Origin: Luidia sarsii
Lineage: Eukaryota > Echinodermata > Asteroidea > Paxillosida > Luidiidae
Assembly: GCA_949987565.1 (NCBI GenBank)
Contig: OX465110.1
Coordinates: 17,648,394-17,712,393, forward strand
Reading direction: 5' to 3'
Length of the DNA: 64,000 nt
A program made the translations under genes and the position numbers. Within the stretch, counting starts at the first letter, position 1. Each line of letters begins with the position of its first letter. The notes under the pieces are model-generated. The model saw only the letters and a list, made by a program, of their open reading frames with translations. It had not been told where the DNA came from and did no database searches. Shown piece after piece: positions 1 through 12,409 of the stretch.

Positions 1-235
1 GCGGGGCAGGGCAGGGCAGGGCAGGGCAGGGCAGGGCAGGGCAGGGCAGGGCAGGGCAGGGCAGGGCAGGGCAGGGCAGGGCAGGGCAGGGCAGGGCAGG
101 GCAGGGCAGGGCAGGGCAGGGCAGGGCAGGGCGGGGCAGGGCAGGACGGGGCAGGGCAGGGCAGGGAAGGGCAGGGAAGGGCAGGGCAGGGCAGGACAGG
201 GCAGGGCAGGGCAGGACAGGGCAGGGCAGGGCAGG
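1..235. repeat. Pentanucleotide tandem array (GGGCA)n
   Basis: The window opens inside an almost perfect GGGCA/GCAGG array of about 45 copies with a few substitutions (GGGCG, GGACA, GGGAA) near its right end. It runs off the left edge, so its full length is unknown. It lies in the presumed second intron of the minus-strand septin gene. Confidence 0.95.
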
Positions 236-379
236 GTTGGATTCACAGGAGCTTCTACAGTAGCTAGGGGGGGTAAATTTCATTAACTCGACTAATGACG
301 GACCCAACATGCTGTGTAGACAGGTTGAATTTTTATTTGGATGTTGCTGGAATCACAGGCGAGAGATATCCAGATCACG

Positions 380-790
380 TGCAATAATGTACGTACATGT
401 GTAAATGCATGTACATGTACATGTGTGCATGTACATGTACATGTGTGCATGTACACTGTACGTACACGTACATGTACATTGTACATTGTACATGTAATTG
501 TAAAGGGACATTGTTTTTGGATGCACACATACTGTACTGTACATGTACATGTACAATGTACACACTGCATAGTACAGACATACAGACATGTACCGGTATA
601 CATACACATACGATTGTACAGTACTGGTAAGGCGATATGTAATGTACATGTACATGTATGTACATGTACCAGTACATGTACAGTACATGAACATGTCTAT
701 GTACACAGCACATGTACATATGTATACATGTACATGTAGACTATAGTGCATGTATACATGTACAGTGTACACTGTACATGTGTGCACTGT
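380..790. repeat. Self-complementary GTACAT/ATGTAC-rich array
   Basis: Roughly 400 bases are dominated by overlapping GTACAT and ATGTAC hexamers, with TGCATGTAC and CACTGTACAT variants. The unit is its own reverse complement, so both strands look alike, and open frames on both strands read as Cys/Val/His/Tyr-rich nonsense. Shorter patches of the same motif recur through the first 15 kb. Confidence 0.9.
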
Positions 791-2244
791 CTGGTGTACA
801 ATTCTTATAATCTTGACTGTGTCATAAAACAGTCAAGTTTTATTGCATGATTTGTGCCAACTGCCAATGAGAGGGATTTAACCCGAATGAGGACAGAGAT
901 AGTCTGGGATTTAGCCAATGAAATGTATGCAAACTACTTGGGGAAAAAAGTACAGTAAAAGACCCACCAATATCTAGATCTATACATTGTGGGATTCAAT
1001 GCCCTGCCCTGCCCCCCCCCCCCACAAAAAAAAAGAACTCCTATCTCGCAGAGTCAGGGCAGGAAATGCTCGCGGACGTCTACCAGTCTGTTTCCGATGG
1101 TTCTGTAGAATAATAGCATTCATCTGTAAGTGTAAGAGGTTTCTGTAAGTGTAAGATACGCGTAGAGAATGTGCTATGTGACATACAGTAGTATTCTTTC
1201 AGTCTGCATTATTAACGCCGGCTTGGTTTGGTCTGAGAGACACACGGCATCCGCGTCGCGTGAATCTAAAAATAAAATGAGGGCCGCATCACCAAAAACA
1301 GGGGTGTTCCTCATTTGGCCCAAGCGACGGATGGGTGTGGAATGGTGGATATTGGGTGGGTGGGTGGTTGTTTTTTGGCCCTACACTTTTACGCTCTGAA
1401 TATTCTTTTTTTTTTCCCGTCCCGTTTTTAGCAATGCGAGAGTGAACATTTCGAGACCTGGCAAGTTTATGGGATTTCCGGACTCAGTTCCGTGACCAGT
1501 GAGAATTTTTCTCTCTTTTTTCTTTTCTTGTCACAGTGCTTGGGTATGGTGACAAGAAAAGCCTATATTGTACATGTAGATGTACATGTATGTCCACTGC
1601 TCTGGTTGCAATTTGAAGTACATGTTGCGATAGCGGAAGATTTAAAACAAGAATATTCAGTCGTGGAGAAATACACGCCCACATTCGATGCAAATGCCGT
1701 CAGTGTCAGAATTTGAATTTGTAATGCCGGGTTGATATTTTTTTTCAATTCCCCCCCCCCCAGAATTTTGACTGTGCACATACAAAGTCCATTCTGCTGC
1801 GCAAGGTGGTTCGGGTGAGATTGAGTTACACACGTAACAACAAATGTCCCCCCCCCCCTCCAGATGTTCCGTATGCTACATGTAAACCTGTTGTGAATTA
1901 TACTTTGATTATTATTAGTTTAACCCTAGCATTGGCTCAATCTTCAGCACACCACAAACATGTTTGCGTGGGGGTGGGGGGTGTCTGAGCCATTCGGAAC
2001 AGCTTATGGAGGAAATCCATCTCAGATGGTTTGTGTTTTCCAGAATCGGGGTGGTCTTTCTATTCTCGGGACTGAGAGGCAGTGGGGAGACAATCTGGGA
2101 GCATGAAGGCTTCAGCTGTCAGTCCGTGGCATTCCCTGGCCATGCATTCAGAGGGGTTTGCATCCGAATTCCTGTTTTTTTTCCCTGAAAAAAAAACTGT
2201 ACTCATCTCATGCTGAGCAAGCATCTGGAGACCAGGCTCGTGCA

Positions 2245-2617
2245 AAGCCGTGTCTGCACTGGACTTAATTTGGGTATTAAAAACTAACTGGGCAAATGAA
2301 CTTGACCATTTCAAGTTCACTTGCGGACAAGTCCAGGAAGTTTTCCTCCCAGATAACTTATCCGACTCAAATGGTTAGTTTGCACTGACTGACTTGTGGT
2401 CGGTAAAATTTACCAGGTCAGCTTAATAACCGAGTAGAAAAGTGACCAATGCGGACACAATGTCGTTTGTTAGTATGCGCCAGTCGGTTAGGTTTTACCG
2501 GTCGTAATGGTTAATTTACCCACGTCGATAGTACCAAGTGCGGACGGCGGGAAGATTTACCCATTGGAATTTTACCCATGGTGTCGGTAAAAAATAAGTC
2601 GAGTGCACCCACGGCTT
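2245..2617. mobile_element. Foldback MITE with AAGCCG terminal inverted repeats
   Basis: The left end reads AAGCCGTGTCTGCACTGGAC and the inverted right end reads AAGCCGTGGGTGCACTCGAC, followed on both sides by a TTA-rich stretch. The ends resemble those of the element at 34330-34594. No transposase frame is present, so it is a non-autonomous element. No clear target-site duplication was seen. Confidence 0.6.
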
Positions 2618-3417
2618 CAGAGTCGCATCGGCTGTCCCACTCCCAGCCCCTCCCCACCAAATCTGAATATCTAAACGTCAGTCACTTGTACACGTAAATG
2701 TATGCATGTAGTGTCAACATTGCTCCTTACAACTTGCTCTGCCCAAAAAGCAGGAATCCTGCAAACAAGTGCCTACCAGTACTTCTCCATAACCCCTATT
2801 GACCTAAACCCCCCCCCCAACCCCCTCTCCTTTCTCTAAAAAAAAAAGAAGCCACAAGTCAACAACTACTGGTACTTGGTCCCAAGATGCAAATCGGTTG
2901 ATCTACATGTAAGATGGAGGAACGAGGGGGGAGGGGGTAGTACAAATGTAGGTGTACCCTAAGCCTAATGCAATCTCAGTCTGGGCAAATTGTAGCCTAT
3001 GGGCACAGTGCCCAGCAGTGACACTACAGCTGTTTCACTGTCCAGACACACATATGCCTAGAGATGAAATCTGCAAATGTGTTTTGTGCACATACATGGC
3101 CGTTAACTTCCCTGCGGGCGAAGGTAATGCATATTACATGAGCGCACTGTCTGAGGGTTTCGCCGACCCCAACCCTCAGCCTGAACGTCTGATTCTCTCA
3201 TTCTCGGGGCAGAAATAAACAAATGCACTAAATGCGAAATAGGGCCGTCCACACTGTGCAAATATAATCACTATTTGAATCGTGCTTCAAAGACATTTTC
3301 ATAGGTGTTTGGGTTTTTAAAAACGAAGCTTAAGTAGTCAAAGTCAAGGCCTACTGCTAGACATTTTTTTGGGGAAAAGGGGGGGGGAACAGTTGCTATG
3401 CGGCAGAGACAACTTAC

Positions 3418-3523
3418 CGACAACCATTAGCGTGAAGTCAAAACCCCTTTTGACGGATCTCCTGTACACCTGGTTGGGCAGATTGGCAAAACCAACATAG
3501 CCCTCCATATCCTTGGCTTTATT
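3418..3523 (-). CDS. SEPTIN7: Septin exon 2: conserved block before the P-loop
   Basis: On the minus strand a T-rich tract ending TTTGTGCAG is followed by AAT AAA GCC (Asn-Lys-Ala), and the exon closes at GTC G|GTAAGT. It encodes [27 protein letters not shown] and FDFTLMVV, and the split glycine codon opens the P-loop exon, as in animal septins. Entry phase is 0 and exit phase is 1. Confidence 0.85.
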
Positions 3524-6500
3524 CTGCACAAAAAAAAAGAAAAACACACAAAAACCAAAAACGATTGAGGCTATGAAAAATGGTCCGGAAGACATTTCCA
3601 CGAGGCAAAGCTAGAAAGCCCCTTTGGGGAAATCGGGGATGTCAGAATGCGGTGCGTGGCGTCGGTAAATCCTGCTAATGGCTCTGGGGAAGTCGGACTG
3701 GTTTTTGAGCACGTGCACCAGGGGGACTTGAGGCGGAGGCTCCGGCCCATAAACTTGAGCAAACAGGATTACTGGATACACAAACACCATGTGCACACCC
3801 ATAGGCACGTGGCCAAGGTCAGCCAGGAACAACACAGTCATTGTTTTTATGGGGTGGGTGGGGGGAGGGCGTCTAACTACCAGTAGGACAGGCAACTCTT
3901 TCACTGCTGCTGCGTTTGACCTTGTGAGGTGAACATGTCCCATTGCTGTTTGTACTGCACTGTACACATTATAATGTACATGTACATGTACATTGTACTT
4001 ACATACATGTACATGTACATGTACATGTATGTACTGTATATTGTACTTACATGTACATGTACATGTACAATAACAATGGTTGCCTAGGGGCAACCATTGT
4101 TATTATGTGAGACACATGTACATGTACATTGTACATTTTGAGACCCTGATGTTTCCATCTTGGCAGGACCTTACTCAAACTGGTAGAATACTAATACTGC
4201 CTTTGAAACACTGCATTTTCGAGACCAGCAATTTGATGAGTCAGTAAGCATTTTGCAACGTGTTCGTACTGCTTGACATGCAAGTGATACGGTATTTTCT
4301 GTCTGGACAAAGCAGGCTTGGGTTACATGGTATGTTTATATCATACTGCATGTACAGTACATGTACAAAATGTACTGTACATGTACAGTGTATCCCTGTG
4401 TGCATCATCAAGTCATTAGCATCTACTGGGTAATAGTCAAGCTTGAGTGAGTGAAGGCTGCAACAAAGGCCATGCATCAAGCAAGCCAGCCTCCTTCACG
4501 TGGTAGGACTGGACTAGCGATGTGCCTGCACTGTTTGCCCATAAACAGGTCAGTGGAACACTCTCAAAGACCGAGTGCTGTCTCATTTCTTTCTCTCCTG
4601 GCATACCAGCTGCACGCATGTTTGCCCAGAAGCTTAGGAAGAATGCCTTGCTCTCCACTCCAGAACATTACTATGTAGCTTGTGCTTTCCCAGTTTTGCC
4701 TTTGAGAAAGATTCTTTCAGGATCATACACTGTTATGTACATGTGTAGGGTCCACTATTTCCCCCTGCATACTAAACTGTGAGGTGGCCCACATTTAACT
4801 GCTTTGATATGATTATGATGGGCAAGCAAAGGTCTTTAGGACTGTTCCCACTGTCCAAATAATCGCGATTCAAAAACCATGTTCTCTTTTACACACAAAA
4901 AAATCGCAATTTGAATTGAGATTCAAAACCCGTCGGTTTTCTATGTCGCGTTCACACAGGCTAAAGAAAATCATAATTGCAAATAATTGTGAGCCGATTG
5001 TGGTTAATAGCAGTTGTGGCCGAATGGTGGGTGTGTCCTTGAGGGTGGCCAATGCAGGGACACGTATAAACAAGCGCAGTACTTTCTGTCAGTCAGTGAA
5101 CGAGCAGTACATTGTGGGATTTAAAAAAAAAACGGTGCAATTCAACAGAACGTTCCTATACACATTGCATCGCAAACAAACATGATTATTTGGAAAAGCC
5201 TCATTAATTTAATAGCGGAGTCCAAATCACAACTGTTTTCAATCCCACTAATAATCAGGTTTATTGTGTCAGCACTCAACACACAAAAATAAAAGTGGAG
5301 TTTGAATCGCAATTCAAATCGCGATCCAAATAATCACATTTATTTGGAACAGTGGAATTCAAATGGGCCCTTTGTCTCCAAAACTGGCCACCTCAGGGGG
5401 TCAAAGTCAGGCTTGAACAATAAGCACTTCAAGTGCAAAGTGATGCACAAAGGGTTTCTCCTGGAAAAGTACCGAACATGTTCCCACATGCATACGTGTA
5501 CGTGTACGGTACTACAGTGTAATGTGTATAGCAGGCACATGTACAACTGCATGTGTGTGACCTACATAATGTATGCAACATGAATATCTACTGTACATGT
5601 AGCACACCCACACTAGACCAGTTGGCAGTGACCTTTTACCAGCAACATTTTTCTTACGAGTCATTTATAAGATGACAAAGACAACTAAAACTACATACAT
5701 ACATGTACATGTAGTTGACTATTTTGGAAGGCCACCATGTAAGAGCGCTGGTACACAAAAAAATAGAGGTCTCGGGCTTAAATTTTCTTTGCCATTATTT
5801 TTCCAAAAATCATAATATAATGTCAGTAAACTTTTTTGTTTAATAAATGGGCCTAAAAATCTGTTCACTTTCCAAACGGGAGTTGGTTTGCCTACCGGTA
5901 TAACAGAGGCTTACGGATTTTCCCCCTTCCTTTCTCTGTATTGAATGGAGTGTGACACAATTCTGGAACTGAAGTGAGCCTGCTAGTACTAGTACTATCA
6001 TTGTGGACTGGAGGTGTGTGGGTGACATTCCTCAGTGTGGGGTCAATGCACAACCTGACTGCCTGGCAGCTCACTGTGCATTTCTGTGTAATGGTATCTA
6101 AACAGTGTTCACAACCAGGTTTTTTTTTTCTTTGGCCTATTCAGAAAGGGCTTTCGTGCACTTTACTTCCCTTCTCTGCAGCTCTTTACCCTGGCACCCG
6201 TGGCACTTTGCAAGTTACAGGAATCAAACAAATTATGTATGAATTTACACTACAGGATCACACACACACTCAGATCAATGTACTGTACTGTACATGTATG
6301 TATACGTACAATAACAGTACATGTACTGGTACATGTACAGTATGTACACATGTACGTACAGTACATGACCATCGATCTGAGGGTGTGTGTGATCCTGTAG
6401 TGTAAATTCATATTTGCTGGTGAAAGGGTTAGGGATTTTCTCTTCACACAAAGTTTGTGAACTCTTGCCATAGACCCTTGTGTGTGAATTCTTGCCAAAG

Positions 6501-9500
6501 ATCCCTGTGTGTGAATTCTTACCATAGACCACAGACTTGCCATATTATAGACTTGCATGTCCAAGATCAAGAATGTGAGAACCTACACCTACAATGTACA
6601 TGTACAGTATGGTTCACTGCCTAAACTTTCAAAATGCCCAAGCCATGTTTGATTTCTTTTTGGACTGTTACTGGTTACATGCACCAATGTTCAAATGTTG
6701 CCTGACACATGTACACGTATGTAAGTTGAATGGATGACCTGAAACTGTACAGCCTTGTGTGTTCTTGCAGATTGCAATAGACTCGCATACGTGTCCAAGA
6801 ATGTGCAAACCTACACCTATGGTTCACTGTCTGAACTGCCCAAGCCATGTTTGATTTTTGCTGGTACATGTAGGCTTAAGGTGAAACACCAATGTTCAAA
6901 TGTTGCATGATAAGTTGAACGGATTGACCCGAAACTGTACAGCCTTGTGCGTCTGGCATTTTGGCCGGCTACGAGGCAGGGGCCTTCTTCTAGCCATTGC
7001 AGAAGGTCCCCGCCAGGATCAAAGCACCGGGCCCTACAAGTACTCCCTAGAATTAAAAATAAACTGTATACATGTACGGTATAGTTGGCAGTAACCTTGA
7101 CCCTGGATGCTTGTTGCTATGGGGATACCGAAGATGGCTCGCGGTTTCTATCTGAAAATAGCCTCCGAGTCTGAGGTGGGTTGAGGATTGAGACGCCAGG
7201 TCCTGTGGCTGCTTTTAACCCATTTAGAATTCAATGGGGGTTTGCCTTACTCGACGTAATAAACCCTGAGTAGTGCTCATTGCTTTGCCCGATGCCTAGA
7301 TGAAAACAATTCAGGCAGCTCGGGAGGGAACTCGGGGCTGCCTGAAACCTTATAATATACTGTCCATATCTTCAGAATGGATAAACATGCGCATTTCTTG
7401 CCATGAAAATTGGCGAAATCTTGTTCTAAAATCTAATGTGTTGTTCAACTTGTTCACTTTGCATGGTTGCAGACTTGCAGTCCAATTCATGGCCCAGAAA
7501 ATGGAGAAAGGCAACATCTTACAGTTACATACAATCTTAAAATTTCGTGGGCCTGACGTTTTGATCCTAGCAGGACCTTTCTCAAAGGCAGAGGCTTTCT
7601 CTGCCTTTGAGAAAGGTCCTGCTAGGATTGAAACGTCAGGCCCACTAAATTTTAAGATTTACATTTTGGTAATTTTAGTCAGTAAGCAGTTACATACAAT
7701 GATGGAAATAACCTTTTTACCAAAATATTGTATGTCAGAAGTTACTACTGTAGCTCTTTTCAAAGCCACACTCCTTCTCAAGAGAGATGACTTTACAGCC
7801 TGAACCCTGAACCATACAGTACATTTAAAAACAGATAAACTCCATGAGTCCACGTAACCTTGACTTCTTGCGGTGCGACAGTCTGGACACTATCACTATC
7901 AGAATACCGCAAAGGGGTATGAAATAATGAATACCTTTGCCTCTTACTGGGCAAACTCCCGCAAAGTTCCCCAAGAGTGAGGAGCTCTAGGGTTTTTATG
8001 ACAGTCTTGAGTCCCATCTGACAGTTCCTAAGACTGGGGGCCAGTGGGAGTTCGGAGGGGAAGTCGGAAGGCCAGGGCAGGCCGGATGAAGAGAGAGGGG
8101 ATAGGGGAGGAGAGGAAATGAGTAAGGGTCCCAAACATTCGAGATGTGTAGCGGCGTCTTGGGGGGGGGGGGGGGGTGGGGGATAGATGGGAGGGTAGGG
8201 GATAGAGGGTGGGGGGAAGAGGGAGGGAGGGGGGAGAGGGGTACATGTAGTTTCCTTCAATGCATGAACTTATGTGGCCAACTTCTGTACAGGCCGCCCA
8301 CTAGTAAAAGGGGTGATGTCATTGTGGCATTTGCGGCCACTTAACGCCACACAACTCTTGAGCTGCAACGCCTTCCTACACTACACAGTACGTGCACAAA
8401 CTGGTCTCGTGGTCCTTTACACACACAGCATCCGCCCTTCCCCCCCTTAAAAAAAGGGGGATCTATGGTGGGGGTGGTGATTTGAGGAAAGGGGGGGGGG
8501 AGTAAAGTCAAGCCCCACTAATATAATAATCACAGCAAGGTCGTCCTTGCAGAGGGCACAGGCAGCCCTCTGCCCGTTGTCAACTGGGCTGTGGTCTCAG
8601 CTCAGACGGCCGACCGGGTTTTCGCCGACTCGGGAGAACCCGCAAAGAATGGTGCAAGAATCGGTGGTCTGTGGAATGCTGAATTGCCAAATGGACAACC
8701 GCTTGGGGGAAAGGGATTCGATTCCCGCCGATTTGTGGCATGGAAATTTTGCTGTTGTTTTTTTTTTTTTTGGGGGGGGGGGGGCGGCAACAGCACATTC
8801 TAATGCATAATGGCCTTTTCAGACAATGCTGAAAAACACTCGCAAGGCTTGAGAAAGTGTCTCATGCATGAGAAATCTTACAAAAGTGCCATTAAAAGTG
8901 CCATCATGTGAAAGGTCACCAATGCTTGAGAGTGACCAGCGTCCCTTGTGAACCCTTGACTAGATTTTGTTGCACTGTCTGCCTGGACCCCCTGCCAAAT
9001 CTTCCGCTAGCGGGGGATTTCTCACGGGACCCTTGACAATCGATTGTGTGAAGGAAGGAACTGTTTACTGTATGACGTCCGATGCTGTACGCTAAATTCT
9101 CTCTCAAGCCTTGCAAGTTTTTTTTTTCAGCGTCGTCTGAAAAGGGCTAAAGCCTCCTGCAATTTGCAAAGTGTGCAGTACCTAGCCAATGTCAATGGTG
9201 AGAGTGTGGAGATGTGGAATGCTGATCACAGTAATTCCGATTCAACAGCTGGTACGCAACACCAGAGGTCTCGGGTTCAAGTCCCCAATCCAGTCAAAAT
9301 TTTCTATGCCATTTTTTTCTTCAATTTTTTTTCAAAAGTCCCCAGTCAGTCAGTCTCTCCTCATTTGCTTGAAATTAAAAAATAATAAAAATAATGCAAA
9401 AATGTTACAAACTCTTTACTATTGTAACTTAAATGACCTAAATGCAAATATCAAAATATAAGGAGGATCTGACATCTCAAAAATGCTAGAAGAAAACCTG

Positions 9501-11275
9501 CTTACTGACAATATGTAGATGGCCCAAATCATACAAATACTATTAGTTCAAGGGTCACTCTGGCATTGCGATCCTAGCATGACCCTTCCTAAAAGGCAGG
9601 ATCACAAAAGGCTACTACCGGCTATTTCAAACATCCTCTCTCTCTGTCTGTCTCGGATAGTTTTCAGTACCCGCGACTTTTGAAAGTGTCCAAACAAATA
9701 AAAGCCCTACATATGTGGGAAAAACAGAAAATATTTACACAATCACCCTGGAGACTCACATTAACCGCCCACAATTGCCGGACACAAATATCATAAATCC
9801 AAAGGGCAGGAACTGGTTTCTTTTTTCTTTTTTTCATGCAATGTAATGATAATTTTGGGGCGGCCTTTGAATTTCCTTCTTTGTGGCTTTTTAGGTTGAC
9901 GCCTGCCTCCCTGCGTATGGTAGTAAAGAGCCACACTGCAGTGGATGCAGCACATAATACACACCAACACAATGCTACAGTTATTTTTTTTCTTTTCAGA
10001 CTGTTTTCCCAAACCCACGAAGCAGCATGAATCAGGAAGCAACAGTTCCGGGTTGTCTTTTTTTTTTCTTTTTTTTTTAACCCCCCCCTACTCTACTATC
10101 CCACTATCATCACACACGGGGGGGAAGTTGAAAAAAATGCCTTTTCCTGTTTGCATGAGTGTTTCATGTCAAGTCAAGTGCTTTCCACACTAACAGTTTA
10201 GGTACATGTACTACTCCACTCCACAGTCCACACCAGTCTTAGTTTTTAGCAGACGACACACATTTCGACCAGTTAATTCATAAATTAATATTCATAAAGC
10301 AATGATGGTACCAAAAAAAATAATAATAATTACTATCGTGAAAATCTTTTAGACTGCTTAATTTTTTTTTAAATGCCCTAAAAGTAAAACAAGAATAAAA
10401 AAATACCAAATAAAAAAAATAAAAAAATTAAAAATGGCAAAGAAAACTTTGACTGGACTGGGATGTGAACGCAAGACCTCTGGTTTTGCGTACTGGTCAG
10501 CGCTCTTACCATCTTAGCTATCCAGCCCTTCCCAAATAATCAACTAGTCAACATTTAGGAGACATTTCAATTAGCGCCATATGGTAAGAGCACAAAGTTA
10601 GCACCACAGTCACTACGCAGTGTGGTGGGGAACCTTAGCAATGAAGCCATTTATTTCAAGCCAATAATATGCCTGTAAATCCTAAACCCCCACACGAACA
10701 TGAAAATTCACACCCATCCGAACTTCTGACCCACACTACTAGTACTACATGTACATGCAAAATTTAAAAAAAAAAAATTGCCATAAGAAAATTTGACTTT
10801 TCTATTGTACATCAAATATGATGATATACAAAAATGTTGCAAACTGCTTACTGACTAAAATAACCAAAATGTAAATCTTAAAATTTAGTGGGCCTGACGT
10901 TTCGATCCTGCATGTACATCAAATACAGTAGAATAATATACGAAAATGCTGCAAAACTGCTTAATGATTAGCATGACTTGAATGCAAATCTCTTTAAATT
11001 AGGAGGGCCTGATGTTTTCATTCTGGCAGGACCTTTCTCAAAGGCAGTTAAACTCCCCTCAAGTTTTATTACTAATGGCATTTTTCCATCTGCTGGCAAC
11101 CTTCCCCCCTAACCTCCCCGCCCCACCCCCATCCCATCCAGTAATGGGCCTCAATCAATCAACTTCACTTCGGCCGTACGGCCTCCCAATAAAAACGCAG
11201 GCAATAAAAAAGACGGGGAATACTTACGGCTGTTGTCATCGTCGTTGTCGTCGTCGCAGCAGCGAGAACGGGCAT
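3418..11275 (-). CDS. SEPTIN7: Septin, septin-7 type (5' part of gene; continues left of window)
   Basis: Septins are filament-forming GTPases of the cortical cytoskeleton that act in cytokinesis, cilia and membrane compartments; septin-7 is the obligate partner of hetero-oligomers. Two coding exons are visible on the minus strand: 11228-11275 (16 codons, Thr/Ala-rich N terminus) and 3418-3523 (35 codons plus one base). The second encodes the block ending in [20 protein letters not shown] and then FDFTLMVVG, which in known septins directly precedes the P-loop; ANLPNQVYR is the septin-7 form rather than the septin-2 form ATLPNQVHR. The exons join in phase 0. The GTPase domain proper and C-terminal coiled coil lie outside the window. 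The family assignment rests on one strongly conserved exon. The first exon is an inference from frame, donor and CpG context. Confidence 0.8.
3955..4130. repeat. GTACAT array with short foldback core
   Basis: Repeated ATGTACATGTAC hexamers surround a small palindrome in which ACAATAACAATGGTTGCC at about 4067 is mirrored by GGGCAACCATTGTTATT from 4087. It is the same self-complementary motif as at 380-790. Confidence 0.8.
4853..5362. mobile_element. Probable non-autonomous DNA element with AT-rich inverted ends
   Basis: The left flank has CCACTGTCCAAATAATCGCG followed by ATTCAAA. The right flank, inverted, has CCACTGTTCCAAATAA and then ATCGCGATTTGAATTGCG. A partial relative (ACACTGTGCAAATATAATCA) sits at about 3251. 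The ends match only partly and no target duplication is evident. Confidence 0.4.
6280..6370. repeat. GTACAT patch flanked by a short inverted repeat
   Basis: A GTACATGTAC-rich core is flanked by inverted copies: TTTACACTACAGGATCACAC at about 6245 and GTGTGATCCTGTAGTGTAAA at about 6387. The whole segment, roughly 6240-6410, can fold into one hairpin. Confidence 0.75.
7200..7345 (-). repeat. SINE-like segment (Asp/Glu-rich family B), partial
   Basis: It contains the tail motif TTACTCGACGTAATAAACCC and the body motif TTCAGGCAGCTCGGGAGGGA shared with copies at 29710, 39895 and 60120. The tRNA-like head with the B box is missing or degraded here. Confidence 0.5.
7545..7660. repeat. Near-perfect palindromic interspersed repeat
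   Basis: The motif GATCCTAGCAGGACCTTTCT followed by CAAAGGCAGAG is mirrored at once by its inverse, giving a hairpin of about 110 bases bounded by AAATTT(C/A)GTGGGCCTGACGT. Single-arm and two-arm copies recur at 24010-24062, 34195-34305, 44745-44862, 50715-50790 and elsewhere. Confidence 0.85.
9235..9310 (+). repeat. tRNA-derived SINE-like fragment (family A)
   Basis: The segment GGTCTCGGGTTCAAGTCCCC resembles a Pol III B box and is followed by a 'CCAGTCAAAATTTTCTATGCCA'-type tail shared with other copies in the window. The A-box part is poorly conserved. Confidence 0.5.
10440..10545 (-). repeat. tRNA-derived SINE-like element (family A)
   Basis: Read on the minus strand this has GGGCTGGATAGCTAAGATGG (A-box like), then a B-box-like CAGAGGTCTTGCGTTCACAT, and a tail matching other family A copies. 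It lies in septin intron 1. Confidence 0.55.
11228..11275 (-). CDS. SEPTIN7: Septin exon 1, coding part (predicted start)
   Basis: On the minus strand an ATG with G at -3 (CACGCCATGC) opens a 16-codon Ala/Thr-rich segment that ends ACA ACA GCC|GTAAGTA, a strong donor in phase 0. It joins in frame to the conserved septin exon at 3418-3523. A short divergent N terminus before the conserved block is normal for septins. No acceptor AG occurs in the roughly 170 bases upstream, which supports a first exon. The exon assignment is inference. Confidence 0.5.
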
Positions 11276-11640
11276 GGCGTGCGAGATACAGGACAACGTC
11301 CACCGTAAGGAGGAAAAAAACAGCGATCCAAACGCGGACACGGGCCAGCCGACGTGGCGATATTCCAGTGGAGGGACGGCAGGGAGAGACGAGAAGGGGA
11401 GAGAGAGAGAGAAGAGAGAACACACACACAAAGGCAGTGAGTAAAACGGGTAACAGTGGCGAGGGAGTTGTGTTTCCAACTCTCCAGTAATCAGGACGGA
11501 AGGTGGCGCACAGCCCAGCCGAAAAGTCCTTCGTTCCTGTCGGCCGATGGAGCTAGACTGTCGGCAGTCTGCTCAGTGCACGGTCCCAGCGCATGTATCA
11601 CATAAGACTACGGTGAGTTAAAGAGGGACGAGTTAAAGGC
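11276..11640 (-). promoter_or_regulatory. CpG-rich 5' UTR / promoter region of the septin gene
   Basis: Sequence just upstream of the predicted septin start is clearly richer in CpG than its surroundings (GTCGTCGTCG, GACACGGGCCAGCCGACG, CGGCCGATGG) and lacks interspersed repeats apart from a GA/CT tract at 11395-11420. This fits a 5' UTR and core promoter. No TATA box is evident. On the plus strand 11547-11612 is a small open segment ending in CG|GTGAGT, for which I found no partner exon. Confidence 0.4.
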
Positions 11641-12409
11641 CCCCCCCCCTACACACACAGTCATCCAGTCACAAGCCTCAGACTGCTCTACCAAAATGGG
11701 GCGCATTCTTCCTGTGGCTGGCCAGAGTTAACCTTTCGCAGCCCTCTGCAGGTCAGACCGACAGAAGAGAGAGAGAGAGCCAGCCCCCCCCCCCCCTTGA
11801 AACATTAAAGGCAGGTTTTTATTGCAGGAGGAAATTGTCACTGGCAATCTCTACTTCTGTGTGTAGGGTGTGCGTGAGTGTGCATGTGTGTGGTAGGGTG
11901 TGATGGTTAGTATGTGTGTGTACTGTATACATGTATAAATTGTCCAGCCAGGAAAAGGAGAGGGCAGTGCTCCTACTGTACCAAAACAGATAGGATTGCC
12001 CGGCCAATCACCATTCACTTATTATGCGCTCATAAGAATTCCTCTGGCTACTTTCTGAAGGTCAGCCCAAACACAGTACACCTCATGATCTCTGTACACG
12101 ATTCAGTGGGGATTTGTTTTTTTTTCCTCACTGTAATAAAGCCGGCTGAAAATACCAGACTTGGGTAACAATCAATTGGTGCCGGTGGTGGTGGGGCAGA
12201 AGTCTGAAAGACCTGAAAAGGTCCTATGAGTAAACACAGCATGAACCAATCTTGCTGCTTTTGGCCACGCCATCAAAGGGTGCCATTGTTCCCCTTGTGT
12301 TCAGGCTGGGACTCAAGTGAAACTAGGTTGTGGCATACCAGTAGTTGTGGTGTGATGGGGACAGCAGTACGTACTGTACATGTACATGTACCATGTTGGT
12401 GAAATGTTG

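Larger units (their letters stand above)
236..3417 (-). other. Partial second intron of the septin gene, beyond the window edge
   Basis: No exon was found here. The next septin exon should begin with the rest of the P-loop (GESGLGKST-type motif), and a read of the minus strand did not reveal it, so it is taken to lie left of base 1. The stretch holds a GTACAT array, homopolymer C runs near 1012-1022 and 1744-1760, and a foldback element at 2245-2617. Otherwise I see only unremarkable intron sequence. Confidence 0.5.
3524..11227 (-). other. First intron of the septin gene (7.7 kb), repeat-filled
   Basis: No convincing exon was found. The intron holds GTACAT patches (3955-4130, 4350-4395, 5490-5600, 6280-6370), an AT-rich inverted-repeat element near 4853-5362, a palindromic repeat at 7545-7660, G/C homopolymers near 8160-8245, and SINE-like segments. 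An open 70-base segment at 7948-8017 with splice-like borders does not fit the septin frame. Confidence 0.55.

Noticed and set aside
1..235. Possible telomeric or origin repeat at the window start.
   Set aside because: The unit is GGGCA, not TTAGGG, and the flanks are ordinary intron sequence.
7948..8017. A 70-base minus-strand segment with acceptor CTGTCAG|ATG and donor CCCA|GTAAGA inside septin intron 1.
   Set aside because: It would enter in phase 0 and leave in phase 1, breaking the septin frame, and its peptide ([20 protein letters not shown]) shows no recognised domain.
11547..11612. Plus-strand ATG with 22 open codons ending CG|GTGAGT.
   Set aside because: No downstream plus-strand exon was found to join it, and it probably lies in the septin promoter or 5' UTR.
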